Below, one piece after another: positions 1-6,245 of a DNA stretch of 10,470 nucleotides; the stretch's first letter is position 1; the number at the start of each line of letters is the position of its first letter. Origin of the DNA: an uncultured Alphaproteobacteria bacterium. Its GTDB lineage: Bacteria > Pseudomonadota > Alphaproteobacteria > UBA7887. The stretch spans positions 1 through 10,470 of the forward strand of contig CAJWOI010000067.1 in NCBI GenBank assembly GCA_913044255.1, given 5' to 3'. Made by a program: the position numbers and the translations under genes. Below the pieces are notes generated by a model. It was not told where the DNA came from. It searched no databases and saw only the letters and a program-made list of their open reading frames with translations.

Positions 1-249
1 CCAACGAAGGAGGATCGCCTTCGCGCCTACGCGGCACAATACACGGTGATGGAGAATTCCAATGAGATGTGCCGTTTGGCGATACGGACCTGTGGCGGTC
101 AATCAATGCTCAAGTCTCTGGTGCTTGAACGGCTGTACCGAGATTCCAGACTTGGTTCACTAATGTTGCCGTGGACAGCGGAACTCTGTCTTGATCGATT
201 GGGTCGCGAAACACTGTATGAGCTGGGTGAGACGGACAACGAACCATGA
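1..249 (+). CDS. Acyl-CoA dehydrogenase, C-terminal fragment (5' end outside window)
   Basis: Reading frame 1 is open from the first base to the TGA at 247-249 and gives 82 residues, so this is the 3' end of a gene that starts upstream of the window. The residues AIRTCGGQSMLKSL followed by LERLYRDSRLGSLMLPWTAE match the C-terminal helical domain of acyl-CoA dehydrogenases: the conserved CGG/GGQ turn, the (L)ERLYRDSR motif that helps hold FAD across the dimer interface, and the helix carrying the Leu-Pro-Trp-Thr-Ala-Glu segment. Family members are usually about 380-400 residues, so roughly four fifths of the protein is missing. These flavoenzymes introduce an alpha,beta double bond into acyl-CoA thioesters and pass electrons to ETF. 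The substrate cannot be told from this piece. It shares its strand with the IclR gene 219 bases downstream, which could regulate it. An internal ATG at 49 is not a credible start because the homology runs past it to the window edge. Confidence 0.85.
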   Translation, partial: PTKEDRLRAYAAQYTVMENSNEMCRLAIRTCGGQSMLKSLVLERLYRDSRLGSLMLPWTAELCLDRLGRETLYELGETDNEP

Positions 250-390
250 ACCTGTCCCGATGGATTGAACGTTGGGTAAATTCGCAGCGAGACAAGATGA
301 AGACGGCAATTCGATGTGAGGGAATAGATATTTCCTGCTCCGGTACCAGGTACCCAAACTGTTCAGTAGTGGCGATAAAATTGGAATGTG

Positions 391-407
391 ATTTCAATCG
401 TTGAAAT
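391..407. promoter_or_regulatory. Inverted repeat upstream of the IclR gene, possible autoregulatory operator
   Basis: ATTTCAA (391-397), spacer TCG, TTGAAAT (401-407) is a perfect 7+3+7 inverted repeat ending 61 bases before the regulator's ATG. IclR-family proteins bind short palindromes rich in GAAAT/ATTTC, usually near their own promoter, so a self-regulatory site is plausible. No clear -35/-10 pair could be placed around it. The role is inferred from symmetry and position only. Confidence 0.4.
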
Positions 408-468
408 GATGATCTGGAAGTGTTAGCGAGTGAGTTGTCAAGGGTCGCGTGCAGGAGGATTTTAGGGG

Positions 469-1281
469 ATGGTATCTTACAAGCCGGTTACGGCCGCACT
501 ACGCGTCCTAGAAGTTCTGGATGCGGTAAGTGCATTACGGGGCAGTGCAACTGTTGGTAAAATTTATCGTGAGACTGGTATCGACAAGGCAACCATCGTT
601 CGAATGTTGGAAACATTGATACACGCCCATTACGTAGCGCGAGATCCTGACGAGCAAAATTACCATATTACTGGAAAGACGTTGGAGTTGAGCGCGGGAT
701 TTGATCGTGGGAAAGCCCTAGGTCGTGTTGTGTCACCGTTGCTAGACAGTTTCTGTCATGAAAATGGTTGGCCTTCCTTATTTGCTATTTTTGATCAAGA
801 CGCAATGTTTGTGGTCGAGACTTCTCTTAAAACGGGACCCCTTTCCTTAAATAGTTCTCGTGGTTCTCGGGTGCCGGTCCTAGGAACAAGCGTCGGCCTT
901 GCCTACATTGCGCATTGTTCTCAAACTGAACGAAAAAATTTTTTCCAGGAAGTGAAAAACGATCCTGAACCCTGGAACCGCATCGCGCGTGACTCTTCTC
1001 GCTTGCAGGGCGTCCTAAGGAGGATCCGCAAACAGGGATTCGCTGTAATGGACGCAACCTATTCACGTAACGAATACGAGAACCGAGTTTCCAGTATCGG
1101 CGTTCCGGTCATGGCGGGCTCAACATTGTTCGGGTCGGTCAATATTCTCTACTTAAAGAACGCCTTTACTTCGGCGACGGCGAAAAAAAAATTAGTTCGC
1201 CCTCTACAGGTGCTTGCGGAACAAATGGCGACGAAACTTGCACACACTTTTCTCTGGCGCGGTTTCCCATCCGATCGATGA
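469..1281 (+). CDS. IclR-family transcriptional regulator
   Basis: This 270-residue protein has the usual IclR length (about 250-280). Residues 5-68 form the N-terminal winged helix-turn-helix: the first helix is TAALRVLEVLDAV, the recognition helix lies around 39-52 (DKATIVRMLETLIH), and the wing leads to the YHITGKTLELSAG segment typical of the family. Residues about 85-262 form the effector-binding, GAF-like domain, with the characteristic block SIGVPVMAGSTLFGSVNILYL (209-229). The ATG at 469 has a strong AGGAGG (453-458) ten bases upstream, and the DNA-binding domain begins at once, which supports this start. Such regulators usually control catabolic genes for aromatic or small organic acids and bind as dimers of dimers to short palindromes; the effector is not predictable here. 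Likely targets are the divergent control region at 3753-4037 and its own promoter, but this is inferred. The gene converges with the flavoenzyme gene, leaving 23 bases between the two stops. Confidence 0.93.
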   Translation: MVSYKPVTAALRVLEVLDAVSALRGSATVGKIYRETGIDKATIVRMLETLIHAHYVARDPDEQNYHITGKTLELSAGFDRGKALGRVVSPLLDSFCHENGWPSLFAIFDQDAMFVVETSLKTGPLSLNSSRGSRVPVLGTSVGLAYIAHCSQTERKNFFQEVKNDPEPWNRIARDSSRLQGVLRRIRKQGFAVMDATYSRNEYENRVSSIGVPVMAGSTLFGSVNILYLKNAFTSATAKKKLVRPLQVLAEQMATKLAHTFLWRGFPSDR

Positions 1282-1304
1282 GATTCATTAGTATCTGATA
1301 TAGC

Positions 1305-3752
1305 TCAGTTCCTAACTCTCCCGTTGCTGGGATCGAAGAATGGTTGGTTGCTGGCCTTTGCGGCGAATAGATAGCCTCCTAGTTCGATTTCGTAGGGCGC
1401 TTCTTCCAACCAGGCGTCGTTGGCGTGTTCCGGAGTGTCGACGTATCCCATTCCTACCGACCGGTTGAGCGTATAACCGAAGGCGCCGGAAGTTGTCATA
1501 CCGACCAATTTTCCGTTCCTGAAAATAGGCTCGTCGTGAAGCAAAATCGGATCCGGATGATCCATCAGAAAATGCACAAGCCGTCGGTTCAGGCCTGTTT
1601 CTTTTTGTGCTTCGAGGGCCCCGCGTCCAATGAAATCATAATTTTTCTTAAACGAGACGGCAAACCTCAGTCCCGCTTCGAGCGGTGTATCTCCTGGAGA
1701 AATATCATATCCCCAATGGCGATATCCTTTTTCGCTTCGTAGCGAGTCGAGAGCATGGTATCCGGCCAAACGAAGCCCGAACTTCCTGCCCTCGGTTATT
1801 AAAAGGTCGAAAACGGGGCCAGTGAATTCGGTCGGCAGATAAAGCTCCCACCCCAGTTCTCCAACATAGGTTATCCGAAGGGCGTATGCCTTAGCATATC
1901 CGATTTCGATTTCTTGACAGGTACCGAATGGAAAAGAGGCGTTGGAGAAATCAGTGTCCGACAAAAGCGACATCAGTTCCCGTGAGTTGGGTCCCATCAC
2001 CGAGAGAACACCATAACCGGAGGTGACATCTTCCATCGTAACAAGGGCGTCGTCATGCATTTGGCGGCGAATCCAACTAAAGTCTCGGAATTGCGATGCG
2101 GCCGACGTGACGACCAAGTACTTGTCTGTTGCAATTCGGGTCATCGTTAAGTCGGCCTCGATGCCACCACGTTGATTGAGCAATTGGGTATAAACTACCT
2201 TGCCAACGGGGACCGCCACATCCGCTGCACAGATACGTTGCAGTTGTGATTCCGCATCGCGCCCTTGAATTATCGACTTTCCAAAGGATGACAAATCGAA
2301 CATCCCGACATTTTCACGGACCGCTTTATGTTCGTCGCCGACAAACTCAAACCAGTTTTGCCGACCATAGGAATATTGATATTCTTTCTTGGTGCCCTTT
2401 GGCGCGTACCAGTTGGCACGTTCCCAACCCGCAGTTTCGCCAAAACACGCGTTGTGCCGAACTAACCGGCTGTGCAGTGGTGTCTCGCGAACTGGTCTTG
2501 CAGTTTCAACCTGACGATGTGGCCAATGCATGGCGTAAAGAAGCCCCAGACTCTCCCTTGTACGGTCGTGCAAGTAGCGGCGGTTAGCCTGAAAGGGGTG
2601 GAAGCGAGCGATGTCGATTTCGGAGAGATCCATGGTCGCTTTTCCTTCGACGATCCATTCCGCAAGTGCTCTGCCAATCCCGGGAGAACTGAGAATGCCC
2701 TGTGAATTGAAGCCTGCACCGACAAAAAAATTTTTAAGCTCCGGCGCTTCACCAACAATAAAACGGTTGTCCGGGGTGAAACTTTCCGGGCCGTTCATGA
2801 AATGACGGATGCCCACGTTCTGGAGCATCGGGATCATTTCCATGGCCTGGCTCATCGGTAATTCGAACTGATCCCAATCCTCTTGAAGTTCGCCAAACTC
2901 AAACTTTTCGGGCAGTGCACTTAAAGGTAGTGGCTTGGCATTTGGCTCGAATGCTCCGACTAGTAGTTTGCCGGCATCTTCCTTGACATATACGTAGCCA
3001 TCGGTGTCACGCAAGACCGGCAAGTCGGGTGGTATCGCGGGATCGGCTTCGGTCATCACATACATATGTTCAGCGGCATATAGTGGCACGTTGACACCGG
3101 CCATGGCGCCGATGTCGTGGGCCCAGATGCCGGCGCAATTGGTCACTGTTTCGCACGCTATGGATCCGCGGTCGGTTTCCACGCCGGTCACAGCTCCATT
3201 GGCGATTTGGAAGCCGGTGACATTGACCCTCTCGATGATTTGAACGCCAGCTAGTCGCGCTGCTTTTGCAAGCGCCATGGTCGTATCGATCGGATTCGTC
3301 TGCCCATCGCCTGGTATATATCCTCCCCCAAGAACCATGTTCTTGTCGAGCAATGGGTAGAGCGACTTGGCCTCGGCGGGGTCTACCATGCGGGCTTCGA
3401 TGCCAAAGACCTTGCCAAGCGAAATCATGCGCGCGATTTCAGTCAGGCGCTCCGGCGTGCGCGCGATTTGCAGCGACCCGTTTTGCTTGAAGCCGGTGTC
3501 CTGTCCTGTTTCGTCCTTCAGGGAGGAAAATAGGGTTGGGCCGTACCGGCAAAGTTCGGTCATGGTATGAGTGGCGCGAAGCTGCGTGACGAGACCGGCC
3601 GCATGCCAGGTCGTTCCACAGGTCAGCTCACCGCGCTCCAGAACAACGACGTCCTTCCACCCCAACATGGCAAGATGGTAGGCGATCGAACATCCGATGA
3701 TACCGCCACCGACAATGACGACCCGCGACTGGGTGGGAAAGGGCTCGGCCAC
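1305..3752 (-). CDS. FAD-dependent dimethylglycine/sarcosine dehydrogenase-like protein with folate-binding GcvT domain
   Basis: This 815-residue protein has the two-domain layout of dimethylglycine and sarcosine dehydrogenases. The DAO-type FAD domain begins with the dinucleotide fold VVIVGGGIIGCSIAYHL (11-27), an acidic residue ends the second strand (LERGE, 38-42), and GTTWHAAGL (46-54) contains His50 at the position that carries covalent FAD in this family. The block around 321-353 (GPESFTPDNRF to GFNSQGI) is also characteristic. A linker from about 375-430 leads into a GcvT aminomethyltransferase-like tetrahydrofolate domain (about 430-710, with the conserved Asp486 in GMFDLS and LLNQRGGIEADLT at 524-536) and a GcvT C-terminal beta-barrel (about 715-805). 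Members oxidatively remove an N-methyl group and hand the one-carbon unit to tetrahydrofolate. The exact substrate (dimethylglycine, sarcosine or another N-methyl compound) cannot be assigned because many bacteria carry several paralogs. No signal peptide is visible, so it is cytoplasmic. The start is GTG (complement of 3750-3752) with an AGGGAGGA Shine-Dalgarno on the minus strand at 3759-3766. It is divergent from the reductase gene. Confidence 0.88.
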   Translation of the reverse strand: MAEPFPTQSRVVIVGGGIIGCSIAYHLAMLGWKDVVVLERGELTCGTTWHAAGLVTQLRATHTMTELCRYGPTLFSSLKDETGQDTGFKQNGSLQIARTPERLTEIARMISLGKVFGIEARMVDPAEAKSLYPLLDKNMVLGGGYIPGDGQTNPIDTTMALAKAARLAGVQIIERVNVTGFQIANGAVTGVETDRGSIACETVTNCAGIWAHDIGAMAGVNVPLYAAEHMYVMTEADPAIPPDLPVLRDTDGYVYVKEDAGKLLVGAFEPNAKPLPLSALPEKFEFGELQEDWDQFELPMSQAMEMIPMLQNVGIRHFMNGPESFTPDNRFIVGEAPELKNFFVGAGFNSQGILSSPGIGRALAEWIVEGKATMDLSEIDIARFHPFQANRRYLHDRTRESLGLLYAMHWPHRQVETARPVRETPLHSRLVRHNACFGETAGWERANWYAPKGTKKEYQYSYGRQNWFEFVGDEHKAVRENVGMFDLSSFGKSIIQGRDAESQLQRICAADVAVPVGKVVYTQLLNQRGGIEADLTMTRIATDKYLVVTSAASQFRDFSWIRRQMHDDALVTMEDVTSGYGVLSVMGPNSRELMSLLSDTDFSNASFPFGTCQEIEIGYAKAYALRITYVGELGWELYLPTEFTGPVFDLLITEGRKFGLRLAGYHALDSLRSEKGYRHWGYDISPGDTPLEAGLRFAVSFKKNYDFIGRGALEAQKETGLNRRLVHFLMDHPDPILLHDEPIFRNGKLVGMTTSGAFGYTLNRSVGMGYVDTPEHANDAWLEEAPYEIELGGYLFAAKASNQPFFDPSNGRVRN

Positions 3753-3840
3753 TAGATGTCCTCCCTCAATAAGCTCGCGGCTATCGAGTTTCTGGCAAAA
3801 ACAGGTTAATCCGTCACAGTTTGCAATCGTCCCATAACAT

Positions 3841-3875
3841 CATATTGCTCAATAAAACTAGTAACATATTGCGCA
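3841..3875. repeat. Two near-identical 11-base direct repeats in the divergent control region
   Basis: CATATTGCTCA (3841-3851) and CATATTGCGCA (3865-3875) differ at one base and start 24 bases apart. The first copy overlaps an inverted repeat, TATTG-CT-CAATA (3843-3854). They lie 88-123 bases upstream of the flavoenzyme GTG on the minus strand, where an operator for that gene would be expected. The function is inferred only. Confidence 0.35.
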
Positions 3876-3915
3876 GAAAACTTACTTACTTCTCTCTGGG
3901 TACAATGCATGTAAA

Positions 3916-3944
3916 TTAACTTGTCAAGCATTAAGCGTATTAAT
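3916..3944 (+). promoter_or_regulatory. Possible promoter for the CCR-like/SDR operon
   Basis: TTAACT (3916-3921) and TATTAA (3939-3944) are separated by 17 bases and each match the sigma-70 consensus at four of six positions. Transcription would start near 3951, so the palindrome at 3971-3984 would lie just downstream of the start site, a position suited to repression. The surrounding DNA is AT-rich and chance matches are easy, so this is tentative. Confidence 0.28.
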
Positions 3945-3984
3945 TCACTAAGTGACTAGTAGCATAAATATGCGAAATTTCGCA
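3945..3984. promoter_or_regulatory. Cluster of inverted repeats ending in the perfect palindrome TGCGAAATTTCGCA, candidate IclR operator
   Basis: Three symmetric elements follow one another: TCACT-A-AGTGA (3945-3955), GCATA-AA-TATGC (3962-3973) and the perfect 14-base palindrome TGCGAAATTTCGCA (3971-3984). The last ends 53 bases before the reductase GTG. A central GAAAT/ATTTC core inside a 14-15 base palindrome is the general form of IclR-family operators, and an IclR regulator is encoded nearby. A half-site-like AAATTCGCA also occurs upstream of the regulator at 278-286. The symmetry is seen directly; binding by this particular regulator is inferred. Confidence 0.5.
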
Positions 3985-4023
3985 GTTTGGCAGACCGACG
4001 CCATTGGCTAGAAACATTCAAAC

Positions 4024-4029
4024 GGGGAG
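4024..4029 (+). promoter_or_regulatory. Ribosome binding site that fixes the GTG start of the CCR-like gene
   Basis: GGGGAG ends eight bases before the GTG at 4038. The frame is open further upstream to a TTG at 3987, but that codon has no Shine-Dalgarno, it lies only two bases after the palindrome, and the 17 extra residues do not resemble the family's N-terminus. Confidence 0.65.
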
Positions 4030-4037
4030 TGGGTGGA

Positions 4038-5297
4038 GTGGCAGACCTTAACGAAGCGACACGACCGGAGTTGTTGGAGTTGGGCCAACGTCCAGAACTT
4101 GGAATTGTTCCTCAAAAAATGCATGTTTTTTGTGTTCGCCAAGATCGATTTGGCGAACCAAAAGACGCGTGGCAGCGGGAAGTAATTGATACACCGGAAA
4201 TTGGACGGCTGGATGTTTTGGTCTATGTCATGGCGACGGGGATCAATTACAATAACGTATGGGCTGCCCTAGGGTACCCCGTTGACGTCATCGCTGATCG
4301 CCAAAAAAAAGGCGAGCCCGAGGCATTTCACGCCGGCGGCAGTGACTGTTCCGGGATCGTTTGGGCAATTGGTTCCGATGTCAACAATGTCAAAATTGGT
4401 GATGAGGTGATCGTTCATTCCGGCTGGGGGGAGCCCGACGACCCATGGGTGCTCTCGGGCAAAGACCCAATGCTGGCTTCGTCAACCCGAATTTGGGGTT
4501 ACCAAACCAATTATGGCAGTTATTGTCAGTTTGCCAGAGCACAGTCACATCAGATCCAGCCAAAACCAAAGCAGCTGACCTGGGAAGAGTCTGCTTGTTA
4601 CATGCTCTGTGCCTCAACGGCCTATCGTATGTTGATGGGCTGGACACCGAACACCGTCGAAGAGGGCGACGTGGTGCTTGTTTGGGGAGCGGCCGGAGGC
4701 CTCGGTTCAATGGCGCTGCAGATCGTCAGGGCACTAGGTGGAAAACCAGTGGCCGTGATTTCTGACGAAGAAAAGCGCCAGTTTTGCCACGACCATGGCG
4801 CAGTTGGGGTGATCAACCGACGCGACTTTGATCACTGGGGCAAGATGCCGGACACTGCGAGCCCCGAGTGGGGTGATTGGATGAAAGGCGCGCGTGCCTT
4901 CGGCAAGGCGATCTGGGAGGCGGTAGGCGAGCGCAAAAGTCCGAAGATCGTGTTCGAGCATCCGGGCGAAGCCACCCTTGCGACTTCTGGTTTCGTCTGT
5001 GATACGGGCGGTCTGATCGTTATTTGCGCTGGCACCACCGGCTTCAATATTTCCCTGGACCTGCGCTACCATTGGATGATGCAAAAACGTCTCCAAGGCA
5101 GTCATCTAGCCAATGACGAACAAGCTGCGGCAGTCAACAAATTGGTAATTTCGGGCAAGGTCGACCCATGTCTGTCGACCACCTTCGACTTTGATTCTAT
5201 CGGCCAAGCTCACCAACTCATGCACGAGAACAAACATCCTTGCGGGAACATGTCCTGTCTCGTGAACGCGACAAAAATTGGCCAAGGAGCCCAATGA
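4038..5297 (+). CDS. Crotonyl-CoA carboxylase/reductase-family enzyme with altered CO2 pocket
   Basis: This 419-residue protein belongs to the CCR branch of the medium-chain dehydrogenases, NADPH-dependent enzymes that reduce enoyl-CoA thioesters, usually with reductive carboxylation. Family blocks in order are: LGIVPQKMHVFCVR (21-34), VMATGINYNNVWAALG (64-79), GGSDCSGIVW (100-109), RIWGYQTNYGS (151-161), LTWEESACYML (180-190), the nucleotide-binding VLVWGAAGGLGS (213-224), GVINRRDFDHWG (257-268), FGKAIWE (288-294), IVFEHPGEAT (304-313), CAGTTGFNISLDLRYHWM (330-347) and QGSHLAND (353-360). Length is typical (about 410-450). Of the four CO2-pocket residues described in the Kitasatospora setae enzyme (Asn81, Phe170, Glu171, His365), the counterparts here are Asn72, Tyr155, Gln156 and His356. 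Asn and His are kept, Tyr replaces Phe (also seen in proteobacterial enzymes, from memory), and the Glu is changed to Gln, which may weaken carboxylation. It could therefore be a plain enoyl-CoA reductase or act on another substrate. It is followed after 19 bases by an SDR gene, suggesting an operon. Confidence 0.9.
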   Translation: MADLNEATRPELLELGQRPELGIVPQKMHVFCVRQDRFGEPKDAWQREVIDTPEIGRLDVLVYVMATGINYNNVWAALGYPVDVIADRQKKGEPEAFHAGGSDCSGIVWAIGSDVNNVKIGDEVIVHSGWGEPDDPWVLSGKDPMLASSTRIWGYQTNYGSYCQFARAQSHQIQPKPKQLTWEESACYMLCASTAYRMLMGWTPNTVEEGDVVLVWGAAGGLGSMALQIVRALGGKPVAVISDEEKRQFCHDHGAVGVINRRDFDHWGKMPDTASPEWGDWMKGARAFGKAIWEAVGERKSPKIVFEHPGEATLATSGFVCDTGGLIVICAGTTGFNISLDLRYHWMMQKRLQGSHLANDEQAAAVNKLVISGKVDPCLSTTFDFDSIGQAHQLMHENKHPCGNMSCLVNATKIGQGAQ

Positions 5298-5301
5298 ACA
5301 G

Positions 5302-5307
5302 AAAGGA
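5302..5307 (+). promoter_or_regulatory. Ribosome binding site of the SDR gene
   Basis: AAAGGA ends nine bases before the ATG at 5317. It selects this ATG over an in-frame TTG at 5278, which lies inside the end of the preceding gene and would add 13 residues unlike an SDR N-terminus. Confidence 0.6.
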
Positions 5308-5316
5308 AAGATTGCA

Positions 5317-6084
5317 ATGAATTCAAGTTTTAAAAACAAGGTAGTCGTCGTGACAGGCGCTACCAAAGGTATAGGTCGAGCTACCGCCATTGCATTTGCA
5401 AGGGAAGGCGCAAGTGTTTTAGCCACGGGCCGCACAGGCGACGAACTTGATAGCGTTTCGAAAACAATTAAACGACTAGGATCGAAAATTGTTTCAGTGC
5501 AGGCCGATTTATCTAAAGAAGAAAACATTGAGAAAATAGCAAAAACTGCTCTGGATGAATTTGGGCATGTAGATATTTTAATAAACAATGCTGCAATAAT
5601 TCATAAATCTCAAAATCTTGTAGACTTCGATGTTGATGAGTTGAAGATGGTTTTCAAGGTTAATCTTCTGAGTTCTGTGTTGCTTACTAAGGCCCTATTG
5701 CCAGATATGATACGAAGAAAATATGGGAAAATTATCAATATTTCGAGCATTGGAGGGCAAAGAGGTGGGAAAGGTCGTTCGGCCTATCGCATGACTAAGG
5801 CAGCACTAATAAATTTCACAGAGAGCATCGCTGCGGAGGTAAATCTTCACGGGATTTCTGTAAATTGTATCTGCCCTGGAGGAACCGATACTGAAGGCTT
5901 TAGAAGTGCGTTTAACACGCCCAATATTGAACATAATAAACATCTTATGAAACCCGAGGAAATTTCTGACTTAATTTTATTTCTTTCCTCCGAGAAAGCG
6001 TCCTCAATAACGGGTACATCCATAAATGCATACGGACAAACGAATCCCATATTTGATTCTGATCCGTCCAAGGGGAAAGTCTAA
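5317..6084 (+). CDS. Short-chain dehydrogenase/reductase (SDR), classical type, AT-rich gene
   Basis: This is a 255-residue classical SDR. The cofactor motif TGATKGIG is at 13-20, Asp64 follows the fourth strand region (QADLS), NNAA is at 90-93, Asn116 is the structural/catalytic Asn, and the catalytic triad is Ser144, Tyr157 and Lys161 (SSIGG and YRMTK). Lys17 inside the glycine motif and Arg39 after the second strand (ATGRTG) favour NADP(H) over NAD(H), by the known rules for this family. The C-terminus departs from the usual pattern: after ITGTSINAYG (231-240) comes a short polar tail. The substrate is unknown; typical roles are 3-hydroxyacyl or other secondary alcohol oxidation or ketone reduction. 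It is probably co-transcribed with the upstream CCR-like gene and may act on the same carbon chain. Its base composition is clearly lower in GC than its neighbours (several 60-base stretches at only 30-38%), with many AAA, ATA and TTA codons, which suggests separate acquisition. Confidence 0.9.
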   Translation: MNSSFKNKVVVVTGATKGIGRATAIAFAREGASVLATGRTGDELDSVSKTIKRLGSKIVSVQADLSKEENIEKIAKTALDEFGHVDILINNAAIIHKSQNLVDFDVDELKMVFKVNLLSSVLLTKALLPDMIRRKYGKIINISSIGGQRGGKGRSAYRMTKAALINFTESIAAEVNLHGISVNCICPGGTDTEGFRSAFNTPNIEHNKHLMKPEEISDLILFLSSEKASSITGTSINAYGQTNPIFDSDPSKGKV

Positions 6085-6094
6085 AAATAAAGAT

Positions 6095-6124
6095 GGGCTA
6101 GCAGTGCATCAGCACTGTTGGTTC
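6095..6124 (+). terminator. Hairpin downstream of the SDR gene, possible terminator
   Basis: The core is a perfect stem CAGTGC (6102-6107) / GCACTG (6112-6117) around the loop ATCA. With G-U pairs the RNA stem extends to 13 pairs (6095-6107 with 6112-6124), starting 10 bases after the SDR stop. No U-tract follows directly (only TTTT at 6140-6143), so it may be a weak terminator or a 3'-end stabilising hairpin. The rest of the gap up to 6246 shows nothing clear. Confidence 0.4.
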
Positions 6125-6245
6125 TGAGCGTGGAGACGGTTTTATACCATTTCCTTGCGGTGTATTTGACCGGTTGCTTACTGCGTGCCAGTGTTCTGGC
6201 AAGTTGACAGCGATTTAAGCGACTTCAGTCGCAAAGGAATCCAAC

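Noticed and set aside
2246..2587. Long plus-strand open frames inside the flavoenzyme gene
   Set aside because: They lie antisense to a gene with clear domain homology throughout and encode nothing recognisable; they are shadows of its codon usage.
3987..4037. Longer CCR-like protein starting at TTG 3987
   Set aside because: No ribosome binding site precedes it, and the 17 added residues do not look like the family's N-terminus; GTG 4038 has GGGGAG at proper spacing.
6197..6211. Sigma-54-like sequence TGGCAAG-TTGA-CAGC upstream of the TRAP receptor
   Set aside because: The GG and GC dinucleotides have the right spacing, but the -12 element reads CAGC instead of TTGC and the -24 element is imperfect, so the match is too weak to call.
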